Origin: Rhabditoides inermis
Lineage: Eukaryota; Nematoda; Chromadorea; Rhabditida; Rhabditidae
Direction of reading: 5' to 3'
DNA: 64,000 nt
NCBI GenBank assembly: GCA_963966185.1
Contig: CAWZYM010000069.1
Location: forward strand, 437,001-501,000
The translations under genes were made by a program, and so were the position numbers. Shown here piece after piece: positions 26,388 to 38,719 of this stretch. Positions within the stretch are counted from its first letter, which is position 1. Each line of letters starts with the position of its first letter. The notes below the pieces were generated by a model that ran no database searches, was not told where the DNA came from, and saw only the letters and a program-made list of their open reading frames with translations.

Positions 26388-27791
26388 ATGTGGGGCGACG
26401 AGAGCTTGAGTGACTCGCCGGTTCCGCCGGAGGAGACGATCCGTCTCGCGTGCGGTCCTTGGCCGGACGAGAATGCAGACGACCTGGAGCTACACGGAAA
26501 GAGCCTCGTGATGCTGTTACGCTACAGAGAGGTACCTTATATCGTTCCAATGGCTTCTTCATTGTTACATACACATCGCGTCCTTCGTTGTACTAGTAAC
26601 GAAGGTATTGCTGACATTGAGTGTGGGCTTGGGAGAAAGTTGATGCTGTGTGTATGTATTATTGTTGACTATGGCTATTGCAGCTAGGCATGTGTCGCCG
26701 CGTAGCCATGACAGCAGAGCGTTCTCTCTCTCACCTCAATGTGATCACCCCCGAAGTGGACAGCGACGGGCGCTTCGTGCTCGAATCTGAGCAGATGGGG
26801 TGGGGGCTGTTGGCTCACACACACAGCTCATGTCAATGTTGTGCAGTGACTTTGTGGACTCGCCGAGTGATTCGTGCGCCCTCGGTGTGTCGTCGGATCT
26901 GCAGTGGATAGCGTGTATGAAGGTGGGTGTAGTGCATGTGATAGTTCAATAGCTTTCTCTCCTTTTCAGATCGAGGGAGACGAAGTGTTCGCAGACGTGA
27001 AACAGCTCAGCCTTTCCCTCCTTCGCCTCGCCCCGAGGGAAGCTAGCATGGTAATACTCTGCTCACATCCGAGACAGGCTCAGCATGGCATGATTGTCGT
27101 CGAACCACACGGCACGATTGTGTTTGATGGAGGTTTTTGCAGGCGGAGCACATCACAGTGCCCATCTCCATGAGTCCGTTCGGATCGCGGCCACTTGTGC
27201 AAGTCGGGCGACTCTCTCTCTCTCTCCCCCCTCCCCTCCCCCTTCTTTCCTCCTCCATCTCTCATCTTCCAGGTTCACTTTCCCGCGCATTCCCAACTAG
27301 CCACTTTCAGCGTCCAATACACGGATGAGTGCGTTTTTCTCTTATATTAATATAATTTTGATTGTTTTGTTTTAAGTGACATGCCTGGCGAGCTTGCTCG
27401 CGTTGGATCCGCGTCGCAGCACTGCGAGGTGAGAAAGTACTGTAAATGGTACGGATACTGTAGTTATATAAAAGTGTTGTAGATGTAGATGTTTGGTTCA
27501 CTGTAGCACTATATTGTAACCATTCGAGTTTAGTTGTACCTCATGCACCCGAAACTGGGTATAAGTTGTGTGCTGTGGACGACGCTACATCTCACGTACA
27601 GGGTGCGACAGAAGAAGCAACTGCGAAAGTGAGTGGAGAAGGGGGACAGGGAAGTATGGTGATTGCTTCAGACAGCACGTCTACCAAGTGGCATCGGGTG
27701 CTGTGGTCAACTGCGGGGTACAGTACGTGTCGTTCATGATTCACGTCGGCGCGCCCCCGCCACTCCACCCACAGCGTCGGGTGTGTCTCTC

Positions 27792-27828
<37 letters not shown>

Positions 27829-29154
27829 CTCTCTCTCTCTCTCCTCCCTCCCCTCTCTCACCCATCCTCCAGTGCTGGCAAGTTCGTCACGATCCATCTG
27901 CCATCGACTGGCAGCCAGCGATCGTCATCGAGAACGGCGAGTCAGTGGCGGTGCGCGGCACTCGCTCCAGCCCCGCCCACTATGGCTCCGCCCCTCGTGG
28001 AGGAGAGTTCACCATCAAGGAGATCAAGGAGCTGGGTGAGTGCCCACTTATTCGTGGAAGAAATTTGGGTCTAAACTTTAGCCAACGGTTAGCCAAAGTT
28101 TGGCGATAGTGTTTTTGTAGGCCGTGGCACAGGCGGTCTCACGGCTGCAGTGTTCATCTCCCGACAGCCGAGCAACGTGGAGAGAGTGATCGACTATGTG
28201 GTGAGACGACACATGGAGAGAATGCGAAAGCAGCGCCCCGTCTATCTAGGATTCAAAGACTATGAGGTGCGTCTCTCCGTCCCCTCACTCTTCCTTCAAC
28301 TCCCAATATGGCATTGGAACAGAAAGGGAGAGAGTGTGGTTTCAGTCGGACATTGTGGACGTGGAGGGCAACCGCGTGCGTGTCATTGTGATGTGTGTGG
28401 TGGAGTCTCGCTGGCCACTGAGGGAAGAAGGGAAGGGGAGGGGCGACAAGGAGAGCGAGAACTCCCCGCAGCCACACAGAAGCCACTCCGCCTCCACCAT
28501 CAGCCAAGCATCACAGGTGCGCGCGCCTCATTCGTTTATCTAGTATGTTCCACTTCAATAATCATGCGTCCAGCTCACAATCCCGGATACCGCAGCAGAG
28601 GGACTGACGGAGAATCGCTTCCATCTAGTCAAGTTTGCAGTCAATTGGTGAGGACAGGGGTACTGTATAATGAGAGTTCTGTAAATATTGCTGTCCATAC
28701 AGTATTTTGTGCTCGCAGGGACCTGCAGTCGGGCAAGCAAGTGGGAGGAGAAGTGGAGATCATGCGGCGAATGACGTCACAGGAGGCAAACAGCTCGGCG
28801 ACCTGGTGAGAAGGCGAAGGAAGAGGTGAGGAGAGGAGAGAGAGGTGTTGCAGGTACCCGTACCCTCGCTTCCCGCAGCCCAAGAATGGCCGGCGAGTCA
28901 TGGACAACGCCCGGATGTTGCTCGATCAGAACATGGGATACACACACAGTGAGCACGAACACAACTTACCAACTACAGTAGACATGGATTACTGCATACT
29001 CATAAGTTGGAATGAATATGAGGTTGGTACTGCGTAGTGGTGGGTACAAACAATATGTACTAGATTATTTCTTTCAGAAGACGTTCCTCCCTCGCTCACA
29101 ACCCCTTCCGGGGACTTCTCGCTATTCTACGATGTCGCCGACGGACCCTTCTAG
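26388..29154 (+). CDS. Uncharacterised protein, 493 residues, 16 exons
   Basis: Plus-strand exons: 26388-26531, 26684-26799, 26847-26922, 26970-27050, 27143-27202, 27273-27328, 27377-27428, 27602-27628, 27676-27717, 27873-28035, 28121-28266, 28331-28516, 28574-28647, 28719-28805, 28854-28948, 29078-29154. Phases agree throughout. The chain starts MWGDESLSDSPVPPEETIRL and ends GDFSLFYDVADGPF. I do not recognise the family. The visible parts are a beta-rich N-terminal half, a basic helix (VVRRHMERMRKQRPVYLGF), a polar linker with Ser/His repeats, and a conserved-looking C-terminal block with YPYPRFPQPKNGRRVMDNAR. There is no signal peptide or membrane segment. Exon 8 is only 27 nt and exon 12 needs a GGGAG acceptor. 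An acceptor-like ATTATAG sits 10 nt before the ATG. Confidence 0.85.
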
Positions 29155-30069
29155 ATGCTCATGTTGACGCACTTTGTTTCTGTGAATATACGGGTTTCGC
29201 TATATTGTTTCCATGTTGATTGTTGTACAATGAAGATTGGTCTGTGAGTTTGTGTTGATTGGTTGTCCCGCGGATCGATACAGTGATTCCGTGTCGCGCG
29301 TGGGTCGGTAGAAGGGAGGGTCGATGGGGCCTATCGATCGATGGGCCAGTGCGCGGCCTGCCCTTCTCCCCCCTCCCCTGCCTTCACCGCCCGCCTGCCT
29401 GTCCGCCCGCTCACATGCGATCCTTTTGTTGTGGGAGAGTGAAGGGTAGGCAGGGGACGCGCGCTCGCTGCAGGCACGGTCAGAGAGACACTAAGAAGGG
29501 ATATGTGGGAACACGGCAAAGTAGAATGACTGCGTTGACTGTGTCTTGTTTTGTCTCAATCTCGAAGTAGGGATCATATATCTAGATCACCACGAAATTC
29601 CACTGTATCACAACAAACGAAATATCAACGTCGACGTTATCAACATGATTGTATCAGACCCTTGAACGTTGTATGTAGAAGTACAGTTGTAGTCTTTGTT
29701 CTATTGCATTGTCCTTCGCCACACCGTTCTGATATAAGTAGACTACAGACTACCAATGAGACTACATTCATGAGATCTCGCGGGTAGCTCGAGAGCAAGA
29801 GCAGCAGCGGTGTGGCAATATGTAGTGCTGCCACTCACTGGCTAGTGGCTTGGCGGGAAGGTAGGGTAGGCCTAGACGGGGCATGCAGTGAGTGTCCGTG
29901 CTGCGGCCGAGTGGGCGGGACCTGGAGACGCGGCGGCGGGCGCGGGCGGGAGAGAGAAGAGAGGGTGAGAGCAGCAGCAGCCACCCCGGCCCCACTCCAC
30001 TCTCACAGCCCGGCGCGCGCGCCCCATCGATTGTAGCTGAACAACCAACCAACCAACCACCACCGTCCC
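29155..30069. other. Intergenic / promoter region of zinc-finger gene
   Basis: No coding exon is seen. The last 200 bp before 30070 are rich in CG dinucleotides and end with repeated AACC units just before the zinc-finger start codon. GATTGTAG at 30029-30036 could be a trans-splice acceptor. Confidence 0.5.
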
Positions 30070-33000
30070 ATGACGCTGCCGTGTGTGCTGTGCACGCCGC
30101 CCGGTGGCGAGCCCGATGACGTGCCGCCCGAGTCGCGCTTCGCCGACCAGCACTTGCTCAGGGAGCACCTCGTGGAGGAACATGCCAAGGCAGTCGCCCG
30201 CGCCTTTCTGGAGCCCAACCCGGACGACTCGCAACACTTCTGGCTGATGATGTGCGTCAAGTACAAGGATGATGGAACTTCGAATGAGCAGGTGGGTAGA
30301 TTTGTCAGACTGTACTTGTAGTTTTCTTGTTATTACGTGTTTCGAAACTTCCGGCGGAACTCGATGCACCCTCTGCTTGCATTTTGCGTTTTCGAATCGC
30401 GCGCGCTTTCATTATTTTTTCGTAGTTTGCTCTCTCACTAGCGCCGCCCACAATACCACTATTTTCCCATTCATGCAAAGTCGTCTATATTGTCTCGCCC
30501 TCAACAGCGTACCCTTGCATTTCGCCGCTTGCATGTTGTTCTTCTCCCGTGTGTGCCGGATCGAATCGATAGTTGGTTGGTGTGGGCCTTGTCGGCGGGG
30601 CGGCCGTCGCATGTCTGGCTGGAGATGGAAGGGGAGAGAGTGGGCGATAGAGTGTGGGGTGCGGGGAGAGTGTAGACGGCGCGCGCGGCAGTGACCCAGC
30701 AGCAGATGCGTCAGTAGGAGACGAGCCCCGCCCTTCGATCTGTCCTTGCCGACCGCGCCGCGCGGTCGCGCGTCGCGGCTGCACCTGCCCGCTTTCCACT
30801 CTCTGAACACGTCGCCGCCGTTGCTAACCAAGAGAGAACGAGAGTGCCCTGCGTCTCTGCCCCTTAGCCGTGCCCGCGCCGTAGACACTCTCACACGTTG
30901 TACCTTATCACTCTATCAAGTTCGCAATGCACTGCTCCTGCAACCAGATAAGCAGACGGGTTGGAAGTGGTCTACATTGTGCAGCGACGACGTGTTCCAT
31001 GATTGCAATTGAATGAATGAATCACTACTGTCACGGGATCGAAATAGCTATGGGGAGAGAGTGAGCGATTCCACGTTCGTCGCACTTGTCTTGGTTGCGG
31101 TGATTGCTTGCACTTTGCTATCCCCCGACTGGCGGAGCGATAGGGGAGAGGGGAACGGGGAGACGCTATGCGGCCTCGCCTTTCTCCTCGCTCAGAGTAG
31201 AAACGGGTTGTGCTGGCCACGCGGTTCTATCGCGACCGCACAGCCTGCGCAGCGTAACATCTTGCGAAAGAAAAAGAGGCCGGCTGGCAATGTACAGCAG
31301 CGTCCGCCGCCGCCGCTGAATCATATATGATGAGTAGAGACGGGAGGGGAGAGAGGAGGGATACGGTGGCTGGAACGGGTTGTGCCCCTGCTGGCCTCCC
31401 CTGTGTTGCTAGGCGCCCCGAGGCGAGCGAGGTTGCAGGAACAGAGTGGTCGAACGCGCGAGTATATGAGGGACTGAATAATGTATGATGTGTTGGGCTT
31501 TCAGAATGACGCTGTCACCGCGACGCCGTCTCCGTCTGTGGACGAGGCCGAGTCAGTGGAGAGCGACAGCGCCAACACTGATCTGCAGAAGCTGCTCTCC
31601 GCCTTTCTCGGCAGTCAGGTGAGTAGCGATGGGGATGGGTACTTACAGTTAAATTTATATGAGTATCAACAATGTTGCAGGATCAGGAGAATGTGGGTGA
31701 GCGACCGTCGCGTAAGCGCGGAGCTTCGCACGCCGACGCACTCTCGGAGACGAAGAAGGGATTGTATGACGACTCGATCGAGGTGAGTGATGTTTTATAT
31801 ATAGACTGCCCGATGTGAAAATAATCAAATCTGATTTTATTCAGATGAATGACCTGGCTTCGACCCCGTTCGACCCTCGTGTCTTCTTCGAGAATGCGGC
31901 GGCGATTGCCAATGCGAGCGGACTGGTGGAGGAGGTGAAGCCCATGCCCAAGATGAAGTGCCAGGTACGCGTCCTTCATCCTTCTCCCTCTTCCACCCCT
32001 CATCGTCCCCCTCTAGATCTGCCGAGTGGAAGTGTCGGGAATCGCCTGTGTCCGACATGCATACCAGCAGCACATCAAGCGCCAGGACATGTTCGAGTGC
32101 TCGGTCAGTTTTCTTTATTTAAATTTTTCTATTTTACTGCGTTGACAATATAAGGTACATATTGTTGATGTCGTGTGTTTGAGTTGTGTGACTACGGCTC
32201 GGCTGCGAACCCGGCAGATGTGCAGCTGCACGCGGATGCGGAACACGAAGGCGCGGAGGTGATCAGCAACGAGGACAAGTACAAGAGCAACATCGGGGTC
32301 AGCACCAACATCATGTGTTGGCAGATCAGTGTATGGATCACTGTATTGTTTCAGGCGTGGATGAAAAAGTGTTTCCCCGAGTTCAAGTCTGCCATTCCCA
32401 CCCTCATCTCTGCTGTTCCCAATGGAGTGATCAGGAGTAGGGAGTCTATGATCAATGCCGCCGCCGCTGCTGCCTCTGCCACATCGCTCGGTGAGTGTAG
32501 AGTTTCTGATTGTGCTAATGTCATTGGTTGCAGGTGAGCTGTTTTCCGTGGATAGAGAGTGCAGCAACAGCAACTCTCCCGCCCGCACGCCCGCCCCCGC
32601 AGATGCGAGCATGATAGACGACAGGACGTGTCAGCTGTGCTGGGAAGAGAGCCGGTGCGTAACATACTTTATTGTCATTTACAAGTCGCTGTTCAGTTAC
32701 CCCGGCCGTCACATTGCTCAGAAGCATCTGAAGAAGCCTCTGTACGAGTGTCCGGTGTGCGAGGGATTCGGAAGCTACGAGGGGTGCACGGTACTCAAGC
32801 ACATGCATAAGGTGAGAGACAGGAGGAAGGTGGAGGGGGATGGAGACAAAGATTGTAACATGTCGTGTTAGGTGCACCCCGAGGTGACTGACCCGCAGCC
32901 GATCAGCAACATGGACAAGTACGCCGATGAACTTAGGGATTTGCAGGTAGGAGAGAGTAGCATGTATGTTGGTGATCATACTGTCTGTGTTCAGTCTCGC

Positions 33001-35810
33001 TGCTTCCCGAATCGCCCTATGAAGCTGGTGCGTCCGACGCAGAGCAGCCGGCCCAGGGAGAGACACCACTGTCTGATGTGTGATACTCAGGTGAGAAGAC
33101 GGAGAGGGGGATGGGATGGGATGACTATGACATATTTCAGGTGGCGCAGTCTGACCGCCAGCGCCACGTCTACCACCGCCATCTCCAGCGCAAGCGCATC
33201 TTCGAGTGTCCGCTCTGCGACTTTGCTTCCAACTATGACGTTCACCGGTGAGTCTCTGGTCTATCGATCGATATTTTTGATGACGTTATTACTGATATTT
33301 GTGTTTGAGTGTGAAGTGGCACATCAAATGGATGCACAAGGAAGAGGTGGAGGCGGGTCCTGTGGAGCCCATCTCCCACGAGAACGAATTCCGAGACGAG
33401 ATCGACGAGCTCAACGAGAAGTGCTTCCCCGGATGGCAGCACAGAAGGCGGTACGTCTCGAGGGCTCAGTATTTGAATAGTATGTTTATGTGTGTATTGT
33501 TCTAGTCCGTTCTGGTGGTTGGATGCAGAGGAGGCGGACAAGCGCAGCGAGCAAGTTCGGGTGAAGATGGAGGGAGGAGAGAAGAGCAGTTGGAGCAGCC
33601 AGCCAGGGCCGGCCACGCCCAAGACGAGCACCCGGTCGACGAGTGGCAAGGCGAAGAAGGTGAGGGGTGAGGGTGAGGGGAGGGGCTGCCACGTGTTGCA
33701 TATACCTGTTTGGTATTGTTATACATGTTACTGTTTGAGGTGAAGCGGGAGCTTTCGGAGGAACAAGATGAGCTGACAATAGATAGTACTGGCAGCGACG
33801 AGGGAAGGGCGCTGGCGGATGGGGCCGAGCCGAATGATTGGACCTGCAGGGTGAGTGGGTGGGGTGGGAACACTCTCCATCCGATCCCCAAGAGCGGATG
33901 GGATGAAACATTATAATGGTGGAGAGTGAGTAGATTGTGTATGTTGTAGATGTGTCTGGTGGAGCTGAAGCCGTCTTCCAACTTCCTGCGGCACGTGGCC
34001 AAGGAGCATCTGTCCATCCCCCTCTTCCAGTGTCCCGTGTGCGAGGGACACGGAGCACAGGATGCCTACGAGGTCAAGGCACATCTTGCAAAGGTCAGCA
34101 CCCACCACAGCCAATATCTGGTCTGACTAAACTAAACGAACTAAACGGCAAGGCCAAGGACTGATTTGTGATAATGGTTTTGATTTAAGACGCACCAGGA
34201 CACTGAGTCGCAGCCCATTTCGAACATTGAGCTGCACGGCGCGGAGATCCAGGCAGTGTACACGCAGTGCTTCCCCAACAGGAAGCTCAAGGTACGTAGG
34301 CGGCGGGAGCACGTACTGCAGGCCGGTACATTAGACGATGATACTGAAAACTGTAAAAAGATACTGAAAGCAGCTGTTGGATAATATTTGTCGCATATTG
34401 GTTTTGACTAGTATATTTTGAGAACGTGGTGGAGAAGCGCGAGAGCCGCGCGACTGACGACCAGCGTGTGCAGTGCCACGAGTGCAACCAGGAGATGAAG
34501 GTGGAGGACAGACAGGTGAGAATGGGCGGGGCAAAAGGAGGCGGGACTTGAGAGACTAATTGGATATGGCCAGATCCACGTGTACCGCCACCACCTGAAG
34601 GAGCCGCGTCTCTACGAGTGCCCTCTGTGCGACTTCTCTCACCACGCCTGCTCCAGTGACGTCCGCGCGCACATCAAGTAAGTGGGCGGGGCGTGAAGAG
34701 GCGGGACGTATGGAGACATACGTCATGTGTTTAGGTACGTGCACCGCGACAACGCCGACCAGATGCCGCGCGCGAATCTCATCGAGTTTTCGTCGCAGAT
34801 CGCAGAGTGGAACGACAGGTGCTTCCCTGGATGGATCAACCGACGTCTGCCTTCGTCCACCATGGAGGATTTCAATCGGTCACATCTTCTTCTCCTACTC
34901 CCTTTCCTCCTCTTCCTCCTCTTCCTCCTCTTCCTCCTCTCTTTCTTCCTCCTCTTCCCCCTCTCTTTCTTCTTCTCTTTCTTCCTCTCTTTCCTTCTCC
35001 CCCCTATCCCTCTTACCCCACCCTTTGTAGTTGTCGTCTGTGCAACGAGGAGGTCCGTCAGACGTCTCGTCACATTGCCGAGGCGCACCTCCTCATTCCC
35101 CTCCACCAGTGTCCGCTGTGCGACTATGGAGCTGCCGAGAGCCGTCTGGTCAAGAGACACGTACGCAACGCCCACGCAAATCACAAAGGACACGAGGTGG
35201 GCGACCCTAGTACAGCTATATTTTGGAGTTTGTAGCATGAGTGTGATATTGCAGAAGCTAGAGCCTATCGCAAATGTGGTGGCTCGCCGTGCGGACTTTT
35301 CTGCCTTGCACGACAAGTGCTTCCCTGGAAGGCCGAAGCGACTCTCCAATATCACCATATCGGACGAGGGAAAGAGGGCAAAGTGCAAGCTGTGCTCACA
35401 GACTGTGAGCAGAAAGAACCGAATGATACACGTGCTCGACAAACACGTGCAGAGAGATATCTTCGAGTGAGTGGGAAGAGTGGGTTACTGTATGTATGTG
35501 TTATGTGAGATAAGGGTATCACATTCAGATGCTCCGACTGCGACTTCTCTTCGACGTACGATCGTCAAGCTGTGGAGCAGCACTGTAGGGAGGAGCACGA
35601 GGGAGCAGTGCCCGTGCCCTGTATAGACAAACACAAGGTGAGAGAGTGGAGAGAGAAAGGGAGACGTGCATATGACGGGTGGGGTTTCAGAAGGAGATCC
35701 GGAAGGTCGGAGCGCAGTGCTTCGTTGGATGGGCCGTCGACGACAACACGTTCCGAGCTTTCCTCGGAGAGCCTACGGTGAAGGAGGAGGAAGAGGAATA
35801 CGACGACTAG
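30070..35810 (+). CDS. Large C2H2-type zinc-finger protein with seven repeated modules
   Basis: Twenty-four plus-strand exons join in frame to 1002 residues: 30070-30291, 31505-31618, 31681-31782, 31845-31964, 32017-32103, 32184-32297, 32355-32490, 32534-32654, 32697-32811, 32872-32946, 32995-33090, 33141-33247, 33310-33450, 33506-33659, 33740-33850, 33950-34093, 34190-34291, 34423-34515, 34574-34677, 34735-34878, 35031-35196, 35255-35466, 35529-35637, 35691-35810. From about residue 170 it contains seven copies of one module: a first finger (C-x2-C...H-x3-4-H), a second finger of the form ECPLCDF...H...H, a short spacer, then a conserved CFPGW/CFPNR motif. The first module has a degenerate opening finger. 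The C-terminus is acidic. C2H2 fingers usually bind DNA, so a nuclear role is likely but inferred. Four exons use the unusual acceptor TTTGAG. Confidence 0.92.
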
Positions 35811-36234
35811 CTCCGCCCCTCCTCACCACGCCCCTCTTGCCTCTCGAATCCGGTGTTGTCTTTGGCTACGGGCTGCACACGCTTTACTCTCAGGAGAGAT
35901 TCACTCATTTTATCGTCCTCACCAATGAATTATTTTTCTAATAGCACACTATCACATTTATTACATGGCTAACTGATGAGAGGTTCACACCTCACACTAT
36001 TGTTTATCGAAGGCGGATCTCTGTCGAAGTTCCCGATTATATTTTTTTTGAAAAAATTGTTAACGGTTTATTGAATATTGTTACTGGATAAAGAAGATAT
36101 CATGACCGGTCTGTGGAGCATCTCTCTCTCGGATGGCCCGAAGTGTGCATGGCCCTTTCCACTAACATCAGTATGTTTTACTTTTTTTGTTTCTTTTTAT
36201 CCTCATTGATGGGGATGAAAATGACGAGTTGATA

Positions 36235-36958
36235 TAGTGGGTCCCCCGTTTTCGCGGTCCTCTAATTACGAGAAATGACGCAGACACGAACCAGACAATG
36301 GGTCGATTATGGAAATGATCTCTATCCAGGGAAGCGATTGCAGGTTTTGTCGAATATCTAAGTAATGAACAAAAAATCTTCCAATGTTGCTACGTAGGTT
36401 TGTTTGTATGTCCATCAAGATTGCTGTCGAGAATTTATGTGAAGTTTCGTCCAGTACGAGAAGAGTTATTTCCATTTTTGTGTGTAAAATGACGGTTAAC
36501 TCCGAGCTGGTACCATATGAATGTTACTGGATCATGTAAAAGTGTAAAAGCTAATTCTAGTTTGCCTGTTTTCACATTTTCATAATTATTATGAATACCA
36601 GATGACTTTTTGCACTTTTTCGTACGTAGAGTTTTAGAATGATATACGAAGAACCTGCCATCAAAATTTCGTGAAAAAATATTCATCCGTTAAGGAGTTA
36701 TTTCCGTTTATAGATCTCGATTCATCTCATTTAAATATTCAAATGAACCTAATTTGCCTAATAATGTAAAATGACGAGTTTCTGCGACTTGCGGTTACTT
36801 GCGGTTACGCGCATTTAAGTCCACATTTTACGCTTTTCAAGAACTGTCTGAATCAGAATTATCTCTTAAAAGTACTCGCGTAAAGAGAGTCAGTTTGTCT
36901 TGACCCAATTCAACAAAAGCGCATGCATAAAACGTTTACAAATACTAACACAAACCTG

Positions 36959-36998
<40 letters not shown>

Positions 36999-37930
36999 AT
37001 ATTGATTACATTTCATCAATTTCATCGATTCATCGAACAGTCCGTTATGCGCAGGTTTGTGTTAGTATTTGTAAACGTTTTATGCATGCGCTTTTGTTGA
37101 ATTGGGTCAAGACAAACTGACTCTCTTTACGCGAGTACTTTTAAGAGATAATATATGTGCTTTTGTTAAATTTCATAGAAATTTCTTTTCTACCTGATTG
37201 CCAAGCTCCGTCGTTCATTCGTATGCGCAGAACTATGATGAATGATACAATTTAATGATGGTAGCAAGTCATTGAATATACTACATTCTACAGGTCGTGT
37301 TTGTTGCGTATGTACAACAATGTTTCTCATGGTATCAAAAGAAACGCTTTGAAAGAAATTTTACTCTTTATTTTGAATCGCTGAGGCGTAAGTGCATGTC
37401 TACTACCGTCTGCGCGCTCTGCCAATATCGCGCACTCTCGCGCTCTCTCTCTCTCGCCCCGCCCACCGAGAGAGAGAGCTAGCAGCCAGCGTTGACTGGA
37501 AACGGTCCACACACACACACACACACACCCACACGCTGGCCTCTCGCCTCATGGGTGCGCGCGATCGCGCATAACTTCTTTCACAGAAAAGATACAAAGA
37601 TGGCGTCAACCAGTGATCTGGCCTACGGAACCGTGCGAATCTAACTAACATGAATTGGATGAGTTCACGTTGCTGCTAACATGACCTTTGGATATCGCTT
37701 CTTAAAAATTCTAGCGCGAGCCTTATCCTAAGCCAAAAGAGAGGGCGCTGCGCGCCCTCTCTAATTTCTGAATCAGAAGAGCGCGACCGATCTCATTGCA
37801 TTACGCTAGAGGGAAATGAGTGGAAAACGAGCTAGACATTTCGTGTTTGCATACACCTGTGTCTGATTTCGTTGCTCATCTCGTATTCCGTTTTCAAAAC
37901 TAGCGGACCGCGAAAACGGGGGACCCACTA
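36235..37930. mobile_element. DNA transposon with 26-bp terminal inverted repeats and TA target duplication
   Basis: The ends are perfect 26-bp inverted repeats starting TAGTGGGTCCCCCGTTTTCG, flanked by TA on both sides (36233-36234 and 37931-37932). The 1.7-kb interior has no transposase frame, so it is non-autonomous. TA duplication places it in the Tc1/mariner/pogo group, and GTGGGTCC plus CGCGG in the termini resemble pogo/Tigger-type ends. A second inverted repeat is nested inside. The right end stops 26 bp before the ADP/ATP carrier start codon. Confidence 0.85.
36860..37150. repeat. Perfect 98-bp inverted repeat nested in the transposon
   Basis: Arm 36860-36957 is the exact reverse complement of 37053-37150, separated by a 95-bp loop that contains a CT microsatellite. 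It can form a long hairpin and looks like a recent foldback element or MITE inserted in the older transposon. Confidence 0.9.
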
Positions 37931-37957
37931 TATGGTTGACGAGATCATTGTGTTGTG

Positions 37958-38651
37958 ATGTTGGAGCGCAGTGAGGTGGTCTCCCCCTCCTGGTGTGGCC
38001 TCATACTCGCGGGAGTCGGAGCAGCCACTGCCAAGACTGCACTCGCTCCCCTCAGCAGGGCTAGGATCGTCCTCCAGGCATGAGAGAGAGAGAAAGAGAG
38101 AGAGAGAAAGAGAGAGAGTTCCCCTCAGGTGCAGCCCCTCCTCCCCTCCTCCCCCTCCTTCCCGTCTGCCTTCGCAGTCATCCGCCACCTCTATGCCACT
38201 CAGGGAGTTCGCCAGCTGTGGAGGGGAAACGGTGCCAACATTGCTAGGTATACGGTAGTCAGTACCGTACTGTAGTAGTACCGTATTCCCAGGTACTTTC
38301 CGGCGGCTGGAGCGGCATACGGAGTGCATGCGACGCTCGGAAAGGGAAACGGAGAGCGGTGAGTACGGTAGCATACCGTATTTCTACTGTGTCACAGTTC
38401 TTTCTTCCGCGAGTCTGTGGTGTGTGCTGTGGCGGTGACTCTGGGGTACCCGATCGACCTCGCGAGGACTCGCCTGGCTGTCGATATCGACAAGGTATAC
38501 GGTACTTTGAACATTGAATGCTGAAATTCTTGAAGATGCCGCAGTTCACGTCTATGCGAGATTGCCTTCGCAAGGTGTACGCAGTGGATGGAGTGGCAGG
38601 ATTGTATCGGTTAGTAGGAGAGAGGAAAGACAGACAGAGAGACAGAGAGAC

Positions 38652-38719
<68 letters not shown>

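Noticed and set aside
34723..35442. 239-residue minus-strand ORF
   Set aside because: It is antisense to well-supported zinc-finger exons and includes a purine-rich intron.
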